From: Darksidea phi
Lineage: Eukaryota; Ascomycota; Dothideomycetes; Pleosporales; Lentitheciaceae
Assembly: GCA_030770425.1 (NCBI GenBank)
Contig: JASJFT010000184.1
Location: forward strand, 1-64,000
Direction of reading: 5' to 3'
Length of the DNA stretch: 64,000 bases
The notes beneath the pieces are model-generated. The model searched no databases. It worked only from the letters and a program-made list of their open reading frames with translations, and was not told the DNA's origin. Positions 45,401-57,500 of the stretch are shown here, piece after piece (the first letter of the stretch is position 1; each line of letters begins with the position of its first letter). Position numbers and translations under genes: made by a program.

Positions 45401-46107
45401 TCTCTCCCGCTGGCAACGGCTCTAATATCAAACCCCCGCAGTTCTCCCCTGGTCTCCCGGTCTCACCTCGCCCTTCGCCAGGTGGCCCCAGCCCCAGCTT
45501 CACTGCGTTCCGTCCTCAAGGCTCTCCTGTACCTCCGTTCTCCGCCAATAACACTCCTCCCGTCTCGAATCCCGGAACACCAGTCACCCCTGCCTTTAAC
45601 CCTAATGCCGCGCCCCAACCCATGGGAAAGGCTGGCCCGCTGCGCAAGAAGTCGATTGCAAAGTCTGAGATCTCTGACCCGGTGTTCATCTCGACGACCT
45701 CCGTCATCGATACTATCAATCTGCCTCCTGGTGCTTCCCTCAAGAATGGCATGGACTCGGCGCCGCCACCAGTTCCTCCAATCAACCCTATGCGGAGACG
45801 TTTCACATCTGGACGGAAAGACATCCAGGATCCCGCCATCCATGCCGGCCTCGGATCGCCCCCTCTTCCGTTTGCGGACCCAGTGAGGACCAATTCGTCT
45901 GACGCGCTCTCGAGCCAGACTGCGCTGCCTAAGCCGCGTCTTAGAGAGACGGCAAGCGAAGGCAAGAGTCTGCGTGGAGCAGCGCAGGCGACGGCTGGAG
46001 CTAGCCCGGCCATGCCACCGGGTGTCTTTGGACGGAAGCAATCGCCGCCCCGACCAATCAACCAGCAACACTTTCCTCAACAGAACATGGATGGCGCCAT
46101 GTTCTAG
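42484..46107 (+). CDS. Large disordered conserved fungal protein of unknown function
   Basis: 1,207 residues in one exon. I start at Met 42484 (ACCATGA context, MNRFLTRKKDKKKAPPEPKP), since the 30 residues before it in frame look unlike the rest. The N-terminal ~180 residues are the best-ordered part: LNLATALPKVDDFRTSLIMP, SRLHEFGFVPGGL, NVLFGGRQKVYKI then LLYDDDVHLSTFQKLRQQEK. The remainder is Ser/Pro/Arg-rich with SP, SRP and PSP motifs, typical of a phosphorylated scaffold, and a short helical stretch EEHEAFQRDLAQRQRAIQE. Similar N-terminal segments are, as I recall, conserved among Pezizomycotina, but no function is known to me. Long open frames in the other frames of this gene are composition shadows. 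Confidence 0.75.
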   Translation: MNRFLTRKKDKKKAPPEPKPELNLATALPKVDDFRTSLIMPGLSTRFSMLREQDDPASKIGKASDDSVLQPKRQSRLHEFGFVPGGLSDIAEVSSLNGSVRPPFANERQNSFDSSADDGGSMMSRARPGEGNVLFGGRQKVYKISGAGGSKGRLLYDDDVHLSTFQKLRQQEKERLAQEETEQTEEPHEPSSPTKDGDSPMTEGFSRRRETSSSTNSGSNARISTAATSIASQGGNSVSAAPVSPTDITRSTTKARRLYDQGLDQQMYEQQSSAMHRLNSIQRTRAPTGRSTPPLLFTQTRSATNLSDRFNRGIPSRTDSPTPSAHSGTVNGRDAHSDASSPIVSRPTSPPPLSPLVSDSELNTAVQYQDRGKATALGAFNKPKHAFSEEQYAERLKKLQSERDAPAPKLDSPRKPSLRERAETERRKRAEANATERQRSKSPPEEKQAPSAFSVFQSAANQMKSPTMPSHPTQKQPLPSPQSLQSPDSQRDKTFLASPGSSDDEQEALQPTITKPASERGRRMDNLPVATGPAPPLLDHPALRSRSNSRLSPERVDPPVLRPRSNSRPEPRASPSAENTVKPNDADIDSPTLGPNSGGLSGLIRQHLRNVSNVSSNYDDNRQSMMSTSPSQTQQFGFQPRQPTSETDTLATSSYSHSNPWDLDDIESNPYATERGSTSSVSPVDAPKSKTQPSALSTPSSSGTEKGEDPMHRRGRSVEEHEAFQRDLAQRQRAIQESLRAKAEGRSTSPAPAPSSGLKTALNMLRAKSSRESFATVDNQKPQDAPSKAIKKLGLGINSNASSSSLASDRWGDGPSLRQKPMRMLQQSERDAQRELGETRQRSGTEDSHRDARPKGRSPPASSHSSTRDRSSSELSSGRSRSRGGRYRDDLEQAMAEGLGSRSAAYPSNPSPSLPGYVANPTQPLPAERPSIDSQGRKRSRSNSRTTAASHFESKHLQPIHTGNGPINGKPLLSPAGNGSNIKPPQFSPGLPVSPRPSPGGPSPSFTAFRPQGSPVPPFSANNTPPVSNPGTPVTPAFNPNAAPQPMGKAGPLRKKSIAKSEISDPVFISTTSVIDTINLPPGASLKNGMDSAPPPVPPINPMRRRFTSGRKDIQDPAIHAGLGSPPLPFADPVRTNSSDALSSQTALPKPRLRETASEGKSLRGAAQATAGASPAMPPGVFGRKQSPPRPINQQHFPQQNMDGAMF

Positions 46108-48666
46108 GCTTCATTCCCTCTCATCGGCCACGGAGTTTTCAAGGGTTCACCGGCGCCCAGTCAAAAGCAACAATTTCTCTCGGGTTTACAGCGTTTATTA
46201 CGTCGGATTCACATACTGTCTAACTTTTACTCGACCTCTCCTTGGGAGCGATAATTTCTCTTGGGACTTTTTGGGCAACTTCGTTATCTGCGACAACGGC
46301 CTCCATCTCTCTTTGTTCACCTGCAATATACCTCTTTCTTTTCTTTTTTTCGGAATCTAGGGTAGACTGCAACCTCCCCCTTCACGGGCACACAACACGA
46401 AGAACGGACACCGTCGTGCATAGCTGGGATATGGATGCGGTGTTGCTATACTTGGAGGCGCAGTGCTGGTCAGTAGGGAGGGCAATCTGTCGAGGTTTGG
46501 GTGTTATTGTGTACTAGTAGTAAAAGGGCTATAGTCTGGGTGCCCTGAGTATCGGAGGTGCGCGTGTTGCTTAGATGACACGCGAGACGCAGGGGTGGTG
46601 TTGGAATGGACACGCACTTCATATTCACAACATTTCCTCTATGATGTGACAACTATTGCTCGTATCTACATGGGCAGCCTAGGAGACATTGCGGCCTTGG
46701 CGAATCTCGTCGACGAGGGGTCCGGTATGGAGACATGGGCAGACAGCTGTCGTGCTTTTCCGGCAGCTGTCACCGGGCTTTTGACTCGTGTTCACGCTCG
46801 AGACTCGTTTTGGCGTCCGCGTACTACGGTGTTTCTGGGTGCCTCGAGGGAGGGGAGCCCTACCATCATTTTTCTGGGCAGACGGGGCGCCTTCGGTGCT
46901 TTTGCGGGTCCTGAACTTTAGGTTTTGGAAGGAATGAGTGGCGTCATCGCGGTAAATTTGTGCTGGCTGCCGTGATACGTATGCACGCATCTTCAAACAG
47001 GAGAGGGTGGGAAACCTAATGCAGAAAAAGCATTTTGCGAATGCAAACGCTCGCGCAGGAATCCCTGACGGTCGAGTCAGGTCCTCCCTGTGCGTCCTTG
47101 TGAAAATGAAGCGTTTGCTTTTTTAGTTTTTTTTTTTCTTCTCTCTAATGTAAATGAGCGTGTTGGGATAGACCCCTGCAGGCTGCACGAGCTGCGTTAG
47201 CGCCATCGCTCATGCAAGGGGTGCCTTTGTGAGAGTTGGCGCGGCCTCGATTGGGGCGGAAGTGGAGAAGTGTGTTTCAGATTTTTGGCGGGAAGCTTTG
47301 CCGCGATTTTTGGCGTGTTGCGTTATCTGTGCGTGGGGATTGCGATCGAGATGAGGATGAGGATGCGCTCGAGCGATCTGCATGGGGCTTTTTTGTGTTG
47401 GTGGGTTTGAGAGAGAGAGAGGGGGCGTGGTAAAGCGGCAGGACCACTTTTGAATTTAAAAAGGAGAGAGAGATAATAGCAGCAACGAGGACGCGAAACT
47501 GCGAAAAAAAAAAGCAAGGAAAGGAAACCCCCATTCGCTCACCTGCATGCATGCATGCATGCATGCATCATCGTACAAAACCCCGAACCCACCCCTCCAC
47601 CCCACACCTCTCCCTTCTCTCGAAACCTTCCCCTTCGAAAAGCAAACCCCATCACATCGCATACTCGTCGCACCAACTTCCCCATCCCATCCAACGTACA
47701 TATCACAACCCCCCCGCCGCCCGTTATCCGCACCACCTCGTCTCCTGCATCACCTCGTTGTCTCGCGTGCCCCATCAGCACTGAATCATGTTCCGGTGCT
47801 AGTGCGAGGATAGTGACAGCCGGACGTAAGGAAGTCTTCAGCCTTGAGTCGGGGACTTTGGTGCTTCCGCGGAGAGTTGTGTTGTGGTGTGTTGTGGTGT
47901 GGTGGAGAGGGCTAGGATATGGATATGAATGGTTGTGCAAGGTAAGACAGGGCAAGGCAAGGCGGCTTTACTTTCGTACCAAGTCACCAAGTCATCACGT
48001 AGCAGCGTGCGTGTCTTTCACCCCAAGCACCGAAAATCAACAACAACAATGACGCGTATTTGTGTCCTATTATACCATCATAACGATGATCAGAGTAATC
48101 GCCATCATCCATCACCCTCACCTACAGACAGGTAGATAGATAGACAGACAGACAGATAGACAGCCAGCCCCATCCATTAACAACCCCCCCAAGCCCACCG
48201 CAAAGACCCGCAAACAGACCCACAAACCATCCATCCGCCCCAAGCACCGCGCGTCTCGACATCCACCACACACACCAATTACAAACTCTCCTCCTCCCCA
48301 CAAAGTCTCCACAACGCCTCCCTAAGGGTACCGCAAACGGTCCGTCGCAACCTTGATTTGCGCACAACTGCAAATGAAGTTCGGCGGAGTGGCTTCCACG
48401 CGAACTGGTTAGTGTGCGCATGGAGCTTTTCAGTTTTTGCCCGTTTGGGATTGCTGGGCGGGGTCGCGCGACATTGGCTGACTATTGGGGTTTTGTTAGG
48501 GGCCGCTGCTACTACTAAGTCGATATATCGCGCTGGTCTTGGATGTTGAGCAACTCTTCATCGTCTTTTTAACTTCTCATTTGACATATATATATCCTCT
48601 GAAATTTCTTGTTGTGCTGCTTGCCTGGATAGGAAAGTTATTTATCACATACTCATATCCTCCAAC
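46108..48666. other. Gene-poor 2.5-kb region with microsatellites
   Basis: It starts with the 3' region of the large disordered gene and ends with the CFEM promoter. A (TGCA)n microsatellite lies at about 47544-47568 and a GATA/CAGA-type tract at about 48124-48160. Open frames between 47.5 and 48.4 kb overlap these low-complexity tracts and resemble no family. Confidence 0.5.
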
Positions 48667-49401
48667 ATGCGCTTCTCTCTTTCCGCCATTGCCTTTGCGG
48701 CTTCGCTCGTCATCGTTGCTGCTCAGGACCTCCAGGGCATCCCGACTTGCGCTGTAAGTCGCCCATACTGCATCTCCTCCAGCGCATCCAACACCCTGCA
48801 CCCACCATCCCACGACTCCCAACATCAATGCAGCTATGACCTTCCATTCACGAAATGATCTTTACAACCCGCGCTCCACCCACTCCTCCGCCAGTTCCAA
48901 GCCTACCGCCTGAGAATCCGTATCACTAACAAGCATCGATATAGCTCGCCTGCTTCGCCGCCGCCGTCCCCACCTCAGGCTGCGAACTCACAGACACAAA
49001 ATGCCAATGCACAACAGGCCGCGACTCCATCCAGCAGAGCATCACCGACTGCGTCCCCAGCAAGTGCTCACCCCAGGATATTGCCAGTACGTTGGAACCA
49101 CAAGCCCAACCCGCAATCGCTCCTTTTCGACCCATTCCATATAGGATGACGCATGGCTGATAATCATACAGGCATCGTCCCCGCTATCGAAGGCATATGC
49201 GGCCGCGCCGGTGTCTCCATATCCAATCTCCCCACAGTCTCCACCATGAGCGGTATGAATACAGCGAGCCGCACTGCTAGCACGACGGGTGCTTCTTCGC
49301 CAACCGGTGACACGCCGGCGCAGCAGACGTCGAACGCAGCGGTCGCGAATATGGCGGGTGTGGGCGCTGCTGCGATTGGATTTGCTGCTATTTTCTTGTA
49401 A
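48667..49401 (+). CDS. CFEM-domain GPI-anchored cell-surface protein
   Basis: 152 residues from three exons: 48667-48753, 48945-49086, 49172-49401, in phase; the first intron (191 bp) has a CACTAAC branch site. It has the signal peptide MRFSLSAIAFAASLVIVAAQ and then the eight-cysteine CFEM domain. Its cysteines are spread as PTCALAC..SGCELTDTKCQCTTG..DCVPSKCSPQDIA..GICGRAG. A Ser/Thr-rich stalk (about 45 residues) follows, and a hydrophobic C-terminal tail (VANMAGVGAAAIGFAAIFL) is the expected GPI-attachment signal. CFEM proteins serve in haem/iron capture, adhesion or host interaction; the specific role cannot be told. The Asp before the fourth Cys (LTDTKC), linked to haem binding in some family members, is present. 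Confidence 0.9.
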
Positions 49402-49550
49402 AGAGACGAGACAGGACGGAAAATGGCGGCATTGTCGATGATGGGTAGAATGAATTCGAAGGTTTCGTATAGTTTGGGTTGATAGGGTTTTCGATTTATT
49501 GAGCATACGATAGCGTGGTCAAAATTTCAGGTACATACGATATATCCAGT

Positions 49551-50711
49551 TCATGCAGCATCGAAAGCATCTACCCATTTTCCAGACCACGCGGTGAACT
49601 CGTCGTCTACTCCAACCCAGTTGTGCTTCACTAGAGCCACTACGCTCTTCGCCTCTCCACTGCATTTATCCAGTGTCTGCTTCGCTTCGTCTTCGTCGAG
49701 GTCGTAGAACGCGCTCGCGAGATCGTCGACTGTTTCTGGTATGGCCTTGAGGAGGGCCATGAGCTCATCGAGTTTGGCTACCGGGTCGGAAGATGGTAGA
49801 CTAGAGTCGCCGTTCGTCGTGGCTTCGGGTGCTGACGATGAAGCCTTCGCGGATGCTGTCGTGGAGAAGGTTTTTAGCCTCCGTTTGATGAGCGCCTGAT
49901 ACAGCATTCCCACCATCTTCAGCTTCTTCGTGCTCAGATCCAGTAGTGCCTTCAACTCCTTGTCGCCTTTCCCTAACTTGTTCGCCGCACCAAAGATATC
50001 GTCTTGGTCGCCAAACTCGTCGTCACTCCCCGCCGCATTATCATCCTCGTCATCAACGTTCTCGCCCCACTCCTTCAACTCCTCCACGGCATCAAGCAAC
50101 ACGCTCCTCAACTCCTGCGCCTTCTTCACCACAAGCCCAACCACACCGTCCGCACAGAGCTTGAGCAGCGCATCGCATGCTTCCCAGACAACGCCAGTCG
50201 CAGCGAGTACATCCTGCTTCTCGCTCTCTGTAGGACCTTCATCTTTTGTCTTCCCCTTGTCTTGATCGCTTTGTCGTCGCTCAGCGAGCCGCAATACGAT
50301 CGCTAATACGTCTTCCCACGTCCCAATCAATCTCCTTGCTTGTGCTCTGAGCTCTCCCCTCATCAACACGCCCAACTCATCCTTCTGCCCTGCTTGTGGT
50401 GTAGATATCGCCGCGGCAACGAGGCCACTCAGTGCACCTGAACTCACTTCCCCAATCTTTGTGATCAGCGCGGAGGGCGTGAGGGGCGGCGTGAGGAGGA
50501 GGAGCGAGAGCGTGGTCGTGTGTGATTTTAGGAGCGTCGTGCAAGTCTTGATCACATCGAGTGAGTTTGGGAGGTCCGTCGAGGACACTTGTGGGTTGGA
50601 GACATTCGGAGTAGCGGACGAGGGCGCGAGCGATGATTGGAAGTGTGCGAGGAGCGTCTGTGTGGTTTTCGTAAGGTCGATCAAGGCACGAATATCGTTT
50701 GGTTTCGCCAT
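49551..50711 (-). CDS. GCIP / cyclin-D1-binding-protein-1 family protein
   Basis: Intronless gene for 386 residues, start ATG 50711-50709 (MAKPNDIRALIDLTKTTQTLL). The protein is almost wholly helical and fits the Grap2/cyclin-D-interacting (GCIP, CCNDBP1) family. Landmarks are IKTCTTLLKSHTTTLSLLLL, ALSGLVAAAIS, GVVWEACDALLKL, LRSVLLDAVEELKEWGE, an acidic linker (DDEDDNAAGSDDEFGDQDD), KKLKMVGMLYQALIKRR and VDDLASAFYDLDEDEAKQTL. In animals the family binds cyclin D; the fungal role is not established. The 3' ends of this gene and the CFEM gene face each other 150 bp apart. No defects are seen. Confidence 0.82.
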   Translation of the reverse strand: MAKPNDIRALIDLTKTTQTLLAHFQSSLAPSSATPNVSNPQVSSTDLPNSLDVIKTCTTLLKSHTTTLSLLLLTPPLTPSALITKIGEVSSGALSGLVAAAISTPQAGQKDELGVLMRGELRAQARRLIGTWEDVLAIVLRLAERRQSDQDKGKTKDEGPTESEKQDVLAATGVVWEACDALLKLCADGVVGLVVKKAQELRSVLLDAVEELKEWGENVDDEDDNAAGSDDEFGDQDDIFGAANKLGKGDKELKALLDLSTKKLKMVGMLYQALIKRRLKTFSTTASAKASSSAPEATTNGDSSLPSSDPVAKLDELMALLKAIPETVDDLASAFYDLDEDEAKQTLDKCSGEAKSVVALVKHNWVGVDDEFTAWSGKWVDAFDAA

Positions 50712-51586
50712 GGCGGCTGTGGGTTGACGTGCTAGAGGGAGTATTTGTTCGGGGGAGATTTAACCCTACAGAAGTCTTTAAGGGGTTTCGATCGTCTTCT
50801 CCGGTGAAGAGAAAAAGAAGGAGACGTTCTGGATTATGCTGTGTTGTGCTGGTAACAAAAAGCTGGCGGGGAAATTTCTATTGGGCTGCCCGCAATGACT
50901 CGGCGAAATCGTTATCGATAAGCGCACCGCATCAGCAAGTCGTTCTCAGAGCAGATGTTACGGGGCCAATCTGGGTACTGTTACTTGAGAATGCCTTCAG
51001 GTCGTAATGCTACTTGTCGGACAACTCCAACATCCCCGTTCCCCCACTCATGCGCTCTTCCCACCCCTCATGCTCTTTTCCCGCCTCTCAACTACGGAAC
51101 CCTAGTGTTAGATGAAGCCAGTGTCGACTGGCCTCGCTGTCCCACCCGACGTGCACGTGACGGACGGTTGAATCAGCGGTGCTTTTCGACGTCAACTATT
51201 CAATTATGGCGTGTATAGGATATGACATCAGTGCTGGTTTTCAGATATGTATAGTTTCATTATTAGATATCATTACTACAATAGCATCGTTGCGCAATGC
51301 AGCTTTCCTGGAAACAAAAAAAAAAAAAAAAAAAAAACTTATCATGCCAAGAACCGTACACATAGACGACGATTTCTTTGCATTGCTTAACTTGTGCTTC
51401 AGATGTACCAATATCACCTTAAGTTTTATTTACCTTTTAGGAGAAATCAAGTTATTGGTATGAGCTGATCGCTTCCCCTAAAGAATCATCGATTGAACTG
51501 ACACATTCATACGTTCGTGTCTGTCTCAAACACATTCACCTGTATACTTCATAAATAGACGCTCTTAAATAGATAAAACTCCATTT
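50712..51586. other. Intergenic region
   Basis: About 875 bp. It holds the GCIP promoter and the 3' flank of the kinase-vWA gene. A run of 23 A lies at 51316-51338. No gene is recognised. Confidence 0.55.
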
Positions 51587-54500
51587 TTACATCTGTCTCT
51601 TCGAAACAATCCAATTTCTCCATTTTCTTGCCCATTTCCATTTCCCCAAGCTTTTGTCCTGTGTGCTGCCTTCCTGTATCTCCATCCCATCTGGCAATTC
51701 TGAGCTTGGCACCGTTATCCCCGTTAATATTGTAGACTGAGTTTCAGATGAACCAACTTCAGTAGAGCTAGGCACCCTTTGGGTGCCACTGCTCTCTCCT
51801 GTACTCCATGTCCCTTCGTCGTACGCTTCATTTCCTTCGACGGTCTGCTCCTCCTGCTTCGATCCCATTAACGACCAATGCCCAAAGATCACGGCCCCTT
51901 TCTCATCAAGCTTCGCTAAATCAACCGGGACTGACCCCCTTGGCGCATTCTTTGGCTTCCATGACTTCTTTGATACAAGAAACTGTACCGGGTCAAGAGG
52001 ACATTTCCCATCGGCTATATTACCACCTAGGCATTCACAACGCTTGAACGGCTGACAAGGCGAGGTCCACAGTATCTTGCTCGTCATCTCGCCGATACCC
52101 AAGTCTGGTTCAGCCCTCTGGAGCCGCTTGTCGTATAGCATCTTGAGGGTGGACACAGAAGCAGTCATATATTCCTTGCCCTTAGGTACGGATTTCCAGC
52201 GACTGCAGACTGAGTCTGGGTTGTTAGGGCGAATAAGGTCGCCAAATCCGTTACCGAATATCGTAGTAATCCCGATGGAAGATATCAAATCGACCCAGCC
52301 ATGGCCCCACCTGTTTAGAGGCTTGCTGCGCGTATTGACAGGACCGAGGGGATTGATGACATCGAGAGCGTCGAACCCAACAATGCATCTCCTAGGGTCT
52401 AGAGTCTGTGAGATCCTGATACCATCCTGCGAAGCTACCCCCGCCTGTTTGTCGACGAGAATCTCAATCGTATGTAATATCTTTTTGACTAGTTCGCCGA
52501 GGGTAGAATATTCTTTCTGAAACACTCCACCACGCATCCGGCTCTCCTTGACATATATATTTAGGTTGAGATTATCCCAACTCTTTAGTGTCTTCAGCGC
52601 CGCAAGACGTCCAGTGCAGCCATCCCAGGTATCCTTAAGTTTGCTGATGTCAAACACCCAGTCGAAGGGAGACTCATCCTCATTCTCGTCCAAATAGAGC
52701 GACACGCGTACCAGATGAAGTAGTGCGGATACTCCGTCGACGAGCCACGCTCGCTGATCTGATACATCGTAAAAAACGATAGGCTGGAGAGCAATCCACT
52801 TGAGTAAGCTGGGATAGTCGCTCTCTCTCTCAAGCCAGAATGGCTTGTCTTTTTTGTTTATACACATGTTGAGCCCACCAACCATTTCCGAACCCGCCTC
52901 GATATACAGGCGATCAATGATAATGGATGACGGTGAGTTTGGCAATCCAGATGCCGAAATGTTTTGGTTGGCCATTGTGTTTCCTTGGTTGAGGTGTTAG
53001 TGATGCTTCTGCCCTTCCAAGAAGGGGTATTGCTTACCGCAGAAGTCGGTGGCACTAGCACACCATCCAATAATGTGACGGCTTCCTTCGACGGTCCGAA
53101 GAGAGAGTTCTTTGGGCGTGATGATATCCAATGCATCAATCCGAGGGTCGGTGTATGAAATGCGTTCGTCAGAGCCCATATTGATGAGTAAATGCCAATG
53201 AATGACGTTAGTGGTAGCCAAAGTTGCAACTAGAAGCGACCTGAATCCTTTCACGATTATCCTCTCACCCCATTGCACTACGTGCTGAGTTTGCATAAGG
53301 TAGGCCATAGTACCTAAAGACAACTCCAGACCAGTGTTTCGCTTAGGTCTTCGAGGAATTGGATAGCCGCTAACCAAGACTGCGCTGCGGAAAAGAGGGC
53401 CCCAGCAGAGCCCACGAATAGTGTTCCAATGTTCGGGACCTTCTTGAAAGTCAAATGCGATTCGACAGGACCCTACTACCACTGTTGGTGTCGGAGACTC
53501 TTTCTCCTCAGTCTTCAAGTCGAGATTCTCAATACGTGGGGAGCAGGCTACAAAATGTTGACTTGATGGCGATGATCGCAAGGCCGAAGCCAACCATCCG
53601 ATTTGCTCGGCTATTTCGGACACGTAGTAAAGCCCTCCTGTAACAGCGATTGAACAAAAAGATGGAGGCTGAATTTGTGCTCTGAGATGTGCGCCCTTCG
53701 GCCCCGGAAGCTGGTCTATAGGGATAGGGAAATCATTAGCATTGTGCTGTTGAATGATACTCTCAGAACTTACGGGTATGTTCCTGACCTGCCGGAAGAG
53801 ACATAAGCTCTTGAAACAAGTTGATGATGGAGTACCCTGTAACAGGCCACGTTTGGCCGATATACTCCCTTACAGTGGTAGCCTGAGCATCGTCCCATGA
53901 GCCTGTTAAGCAAAGGATTTTGCCTAAGATATCTGAGAGAGGGGGAGCTAACTCCTGATCATTGGTCAAGTACATGGGGTTCCAATCAAGATTAAATGTC
54001 ATTCTCACTAATGAGGGTGGTCTTCGGCGACTCATCTGACGTAGCGGCTTTTGTGCTCGTAACTGGTCCCGAAACATTACTCCGATATCTGACATCAAAT
54101 CAGCATTTTCGCAGCCTAGTCGGTTATGCTGAGATACGCTAGATAGAAGCCACTGGTAAGCCTCTGACTGCTGGATGAATTCCTCGTAGTTTGGCAACTG
54201 ATAAAGGGGTGGCTCATTGGCGTTGGCATCAGATATATTCACATTCCCACCAAGAACTGTTTGGAATGGGGCGGTTTCAGGTGGCCACTCCGATTCTTCG
54301 GGCCTTGAATCCGACGGCTTAACACCGGCGACCCAATCCAAGAGCATATCTGGGGGTTTCTCGAATGACAGGTGCTCTGACGACTTGTCTTCCTCTCCTG
54401 TAGTGTTTGACTGACTGTGAGCCTCGCTGTCTAATAGTCCGATAATTGCTCTACACATCATGTTAGTGCTTTTGGCCCCTTACGAAACCTGCATAATTAC

Positions 54501-57500
54501 ACATACTCCCGATTCCGATGAAGGATGACGGATGCTTCCCATTGAAATGGGTCAGAAGACTCTCCATACAACTTCCACGCAAATGTCTTCAACACATTGT
54601 CAAAGTATGACGATTGTATATGCGAAACGTTCGAAACACTTGGGATATTCTTGATATCCTGAGAGAGTTGACGAGCAAATTCCCGGATATAGAGTAGTTT
54701 TGGATCATCTGGGGTAGAGTCAACGGAGTAAGCGGTTTCTGCATCAAAGCCACCCATAGTGTCGTGCTTTTCAATTCTTGGGACGAGATTGAACTCGTCC
54801 ATCGAGGCTTCGGCATTATCAGCGCCCAGAAGGCATGACTCCTTGGAACCTGATCCTTCTGGAATACTGAGAGCTGGAAGCGGCGCTTCTGCTTTGGTCA
54901 TGGGTAGTGAAGTGGCCGCTGTCGATGAGTAGTCTGCCCTACTCGACTCGTCTGCCCTACTCGACTCGTCTGCCCTACTCGACTCGTCTGCCCTACTCGA
55001 CTCGTCTGCCCTACTCGACCCGTCTGTATCCAAAACAGTAGACTGCGGCAGGCTTCCGACACTCTTTCTTTGATGATCATCTCTATAACCCCTTCGTCTA
55101 ATTCTCGAAGTCTCTACAAACAGTTCTTTCTCTTCATTCGACGCTGGTGTCGTTTCTGGAATTTCTAGGTCTTCTGGAGTTTCTGGACAATGTTCGTCCC
55201 AAGTCCGATTGATCGATCCAAGCAGCATTTTATAAACGTTCCCGCTCCATGGTTCGGTATCGATGATATCCCTAGTTAATGTCAGCTTACTTATTGCGCC
55301 GCGGGATTGGCTTACCTCGCAACGCCATGGTTAAGCAACTCATTATCCAGCACTTCGAGTCGTTTCGTACCTTCTTCGTTATTGCCGAATTGTATGAACT
55401 GGATCCCTACCTGGTCCAGCGCCATTCCCTTTTCGGAAAGTGATTTGATAAGTTCGACCACGCCGTCTAACCAGGAATCCCCCTCTTCCCATATTGCGTC
55501 GGTGAGAATATATATATTAATGCCCCATTTTTCCTTGCGCAATAATGAGGACAGTTTGCTTCTCTCTCCGGAAGGATTGAGATTGTACTCTCTTAATATC
55601 CTGCCGAGGAATGCCGTAATGTCCGACTGCCCAGCGGGTATTCTGCGGTTCAGCAATGCTACCAGCGGATCTCGGTTTTTTCTGTGACCCTTGTATGATG
55701 CAGGAGCATTGGCGAAGCGGAGTTTGATGCCGTCTGGATTCATTCGCTTGACCAGATAAGCTAGGGTCGAGAATGTACGCTTGACATCATCCCAGTGCTC
55801 TTGCATTGAGCTAGAGTCATCAATCACGAATATCTACGGATAGTCAGTAAGAAAACTCACGGATGACTCAATCAGTACGTACCTGATCTCTTCCATCAAG
55901 TCTATACAGATATTTGTGACCAGGAAGTGGGGAACAGGAAGAATTCCGCTTCTTTTTCTTTATCCATTCTTCAGCATCATCGATTGTAGCGTGCGGAAAC
56001 TTTTCTCGACTTTGAAACTTTTTGGAACGTGATCCGGAAGTCTTTAGAGCAAAACTGGGATTCTTGATGTCATTGGCCTCTCGTTTGCTGGAAGGTTCGG
56101 TACTAGGCGCAGCATGCCCCCAGGTAATAGAAGCTGTCCGGTTGGCCTTCGGCGCCACATCCTCTAAAGGTGTTTTCTCCTCTTTTCTGGGGAAGGTGCG
56201 AGACTCGTGTCGACCGGAGTAAATTGTACGAGACGAACTTTCATTCCGATCGTGACCGGTTCTACCCCTCTGGACGACCTCCTTATTGTATTCCATAAAA
56301 TATCTAGAGCGGGCGCCGGTATTGTGCATGCACAGAGCGGTTTCATCAAGGTCGGATGCGGAGGATGAAGCTGAAAGAGATGGATATTCACTGTCCACGG
56401 CGCGTGCATCCCAGGGATGCAATTTTTGCCGCGCGGCTTGGACTTCGGGCGGGAGTTGCGGTGGCTGTCGAAGTTCAGTTTGGAAGATGCGTGGATATAG
56501 GGACTCAGGAAGGCCATTGGAGTCATACTCTGAACAGGCTTTGGCACTTTCCAAAGCCCGTTTGAACCGCTCGTAAATGTTGTTCGCGTCAGGGCGTTTG
56601 TCGGCTGTCAGAAGCATTTCTTCGATGATCGGCACTACCTCGGTTGCAATATAGTCATTCCTGCGATGTTCCCGGCGAACACGGACATGCATACTACGCA
56701 CTGCTTCAAGCACGTTTTTGCCGTCGTGAAAGCAAATCTCATATGCCGTACCTCGAAGACCTGGGAGCTCATCGGTTGCGGCTTTGCGATTATTCTCGTA
56801 TTGAACTAGGCCGTTCTTTCCCAAGACTGACCATACGAGAGCTTCGCTATATACACAGCCGAGGCTCCAGATATCTTTACTTGGATGCGCATCGAGTATC
56901 TTGTGTTCCGAGAAGGAGTCTTGTTCGTCCCGAAAGCATTCGGGCGCACCTATCGCGAGTCAGCAAAAAATCATAATGTTAGGAGGGGAGAATGATCAGA
57001 CTGACTGAACGTTTGCGTGCCCCTCACATCTCGTCTTGGAGATTGCTTCCCCTCCTTCCCTGCGAGCTCGAAATCGGTGAGGCCTAGATCGGCAAGTTTG
57101 AAGGTAATGTCGTACTCGGATGGGCCGATATGCGACACGAGAATATTGCTAGCTTTGATGTCATGGTGAATTCTGTATTCAACTCGTCAATAGATTGACG
57201 AACCCAAGAACGAGGAGCCTTACCCTATCAAGTACCGATGGCTGTTGCCAGGGTATGGAAGCCTATGAATCACGATGACTGGCTTGACCAACTCAAACAA
57301 GTTTCCCCAAAACGTCAGTATGTCTTCTCCTTTCCTGGGTGGGGCATGCTTCTCGAAGAAGTCATCTAAGCTGCCACCGTCCACGTATTCTAGGAGCATA
57401 TTGTATCTTTCATTCTGCGCCCACGATCCATAAAAGCGCGCCATGTTACGCAAGTCGCCATTCTGGTGCCTAATGATTTTGTATGCCTCAACTTCAGAAT

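Noticed and set aside
44804..45886. 360-codon open frame overlapping the large disordered gene on the same strand
   Set aside because: Composition shadow of a Ser/Pro/Arg-rich gene; no family resemblance, and it starts and ends without context.
47544..47568. Short direct repeats considered as a CRISPR-like or regulatory array
   Set aside because: A simple (TGCA)n microsatellite without spacers.
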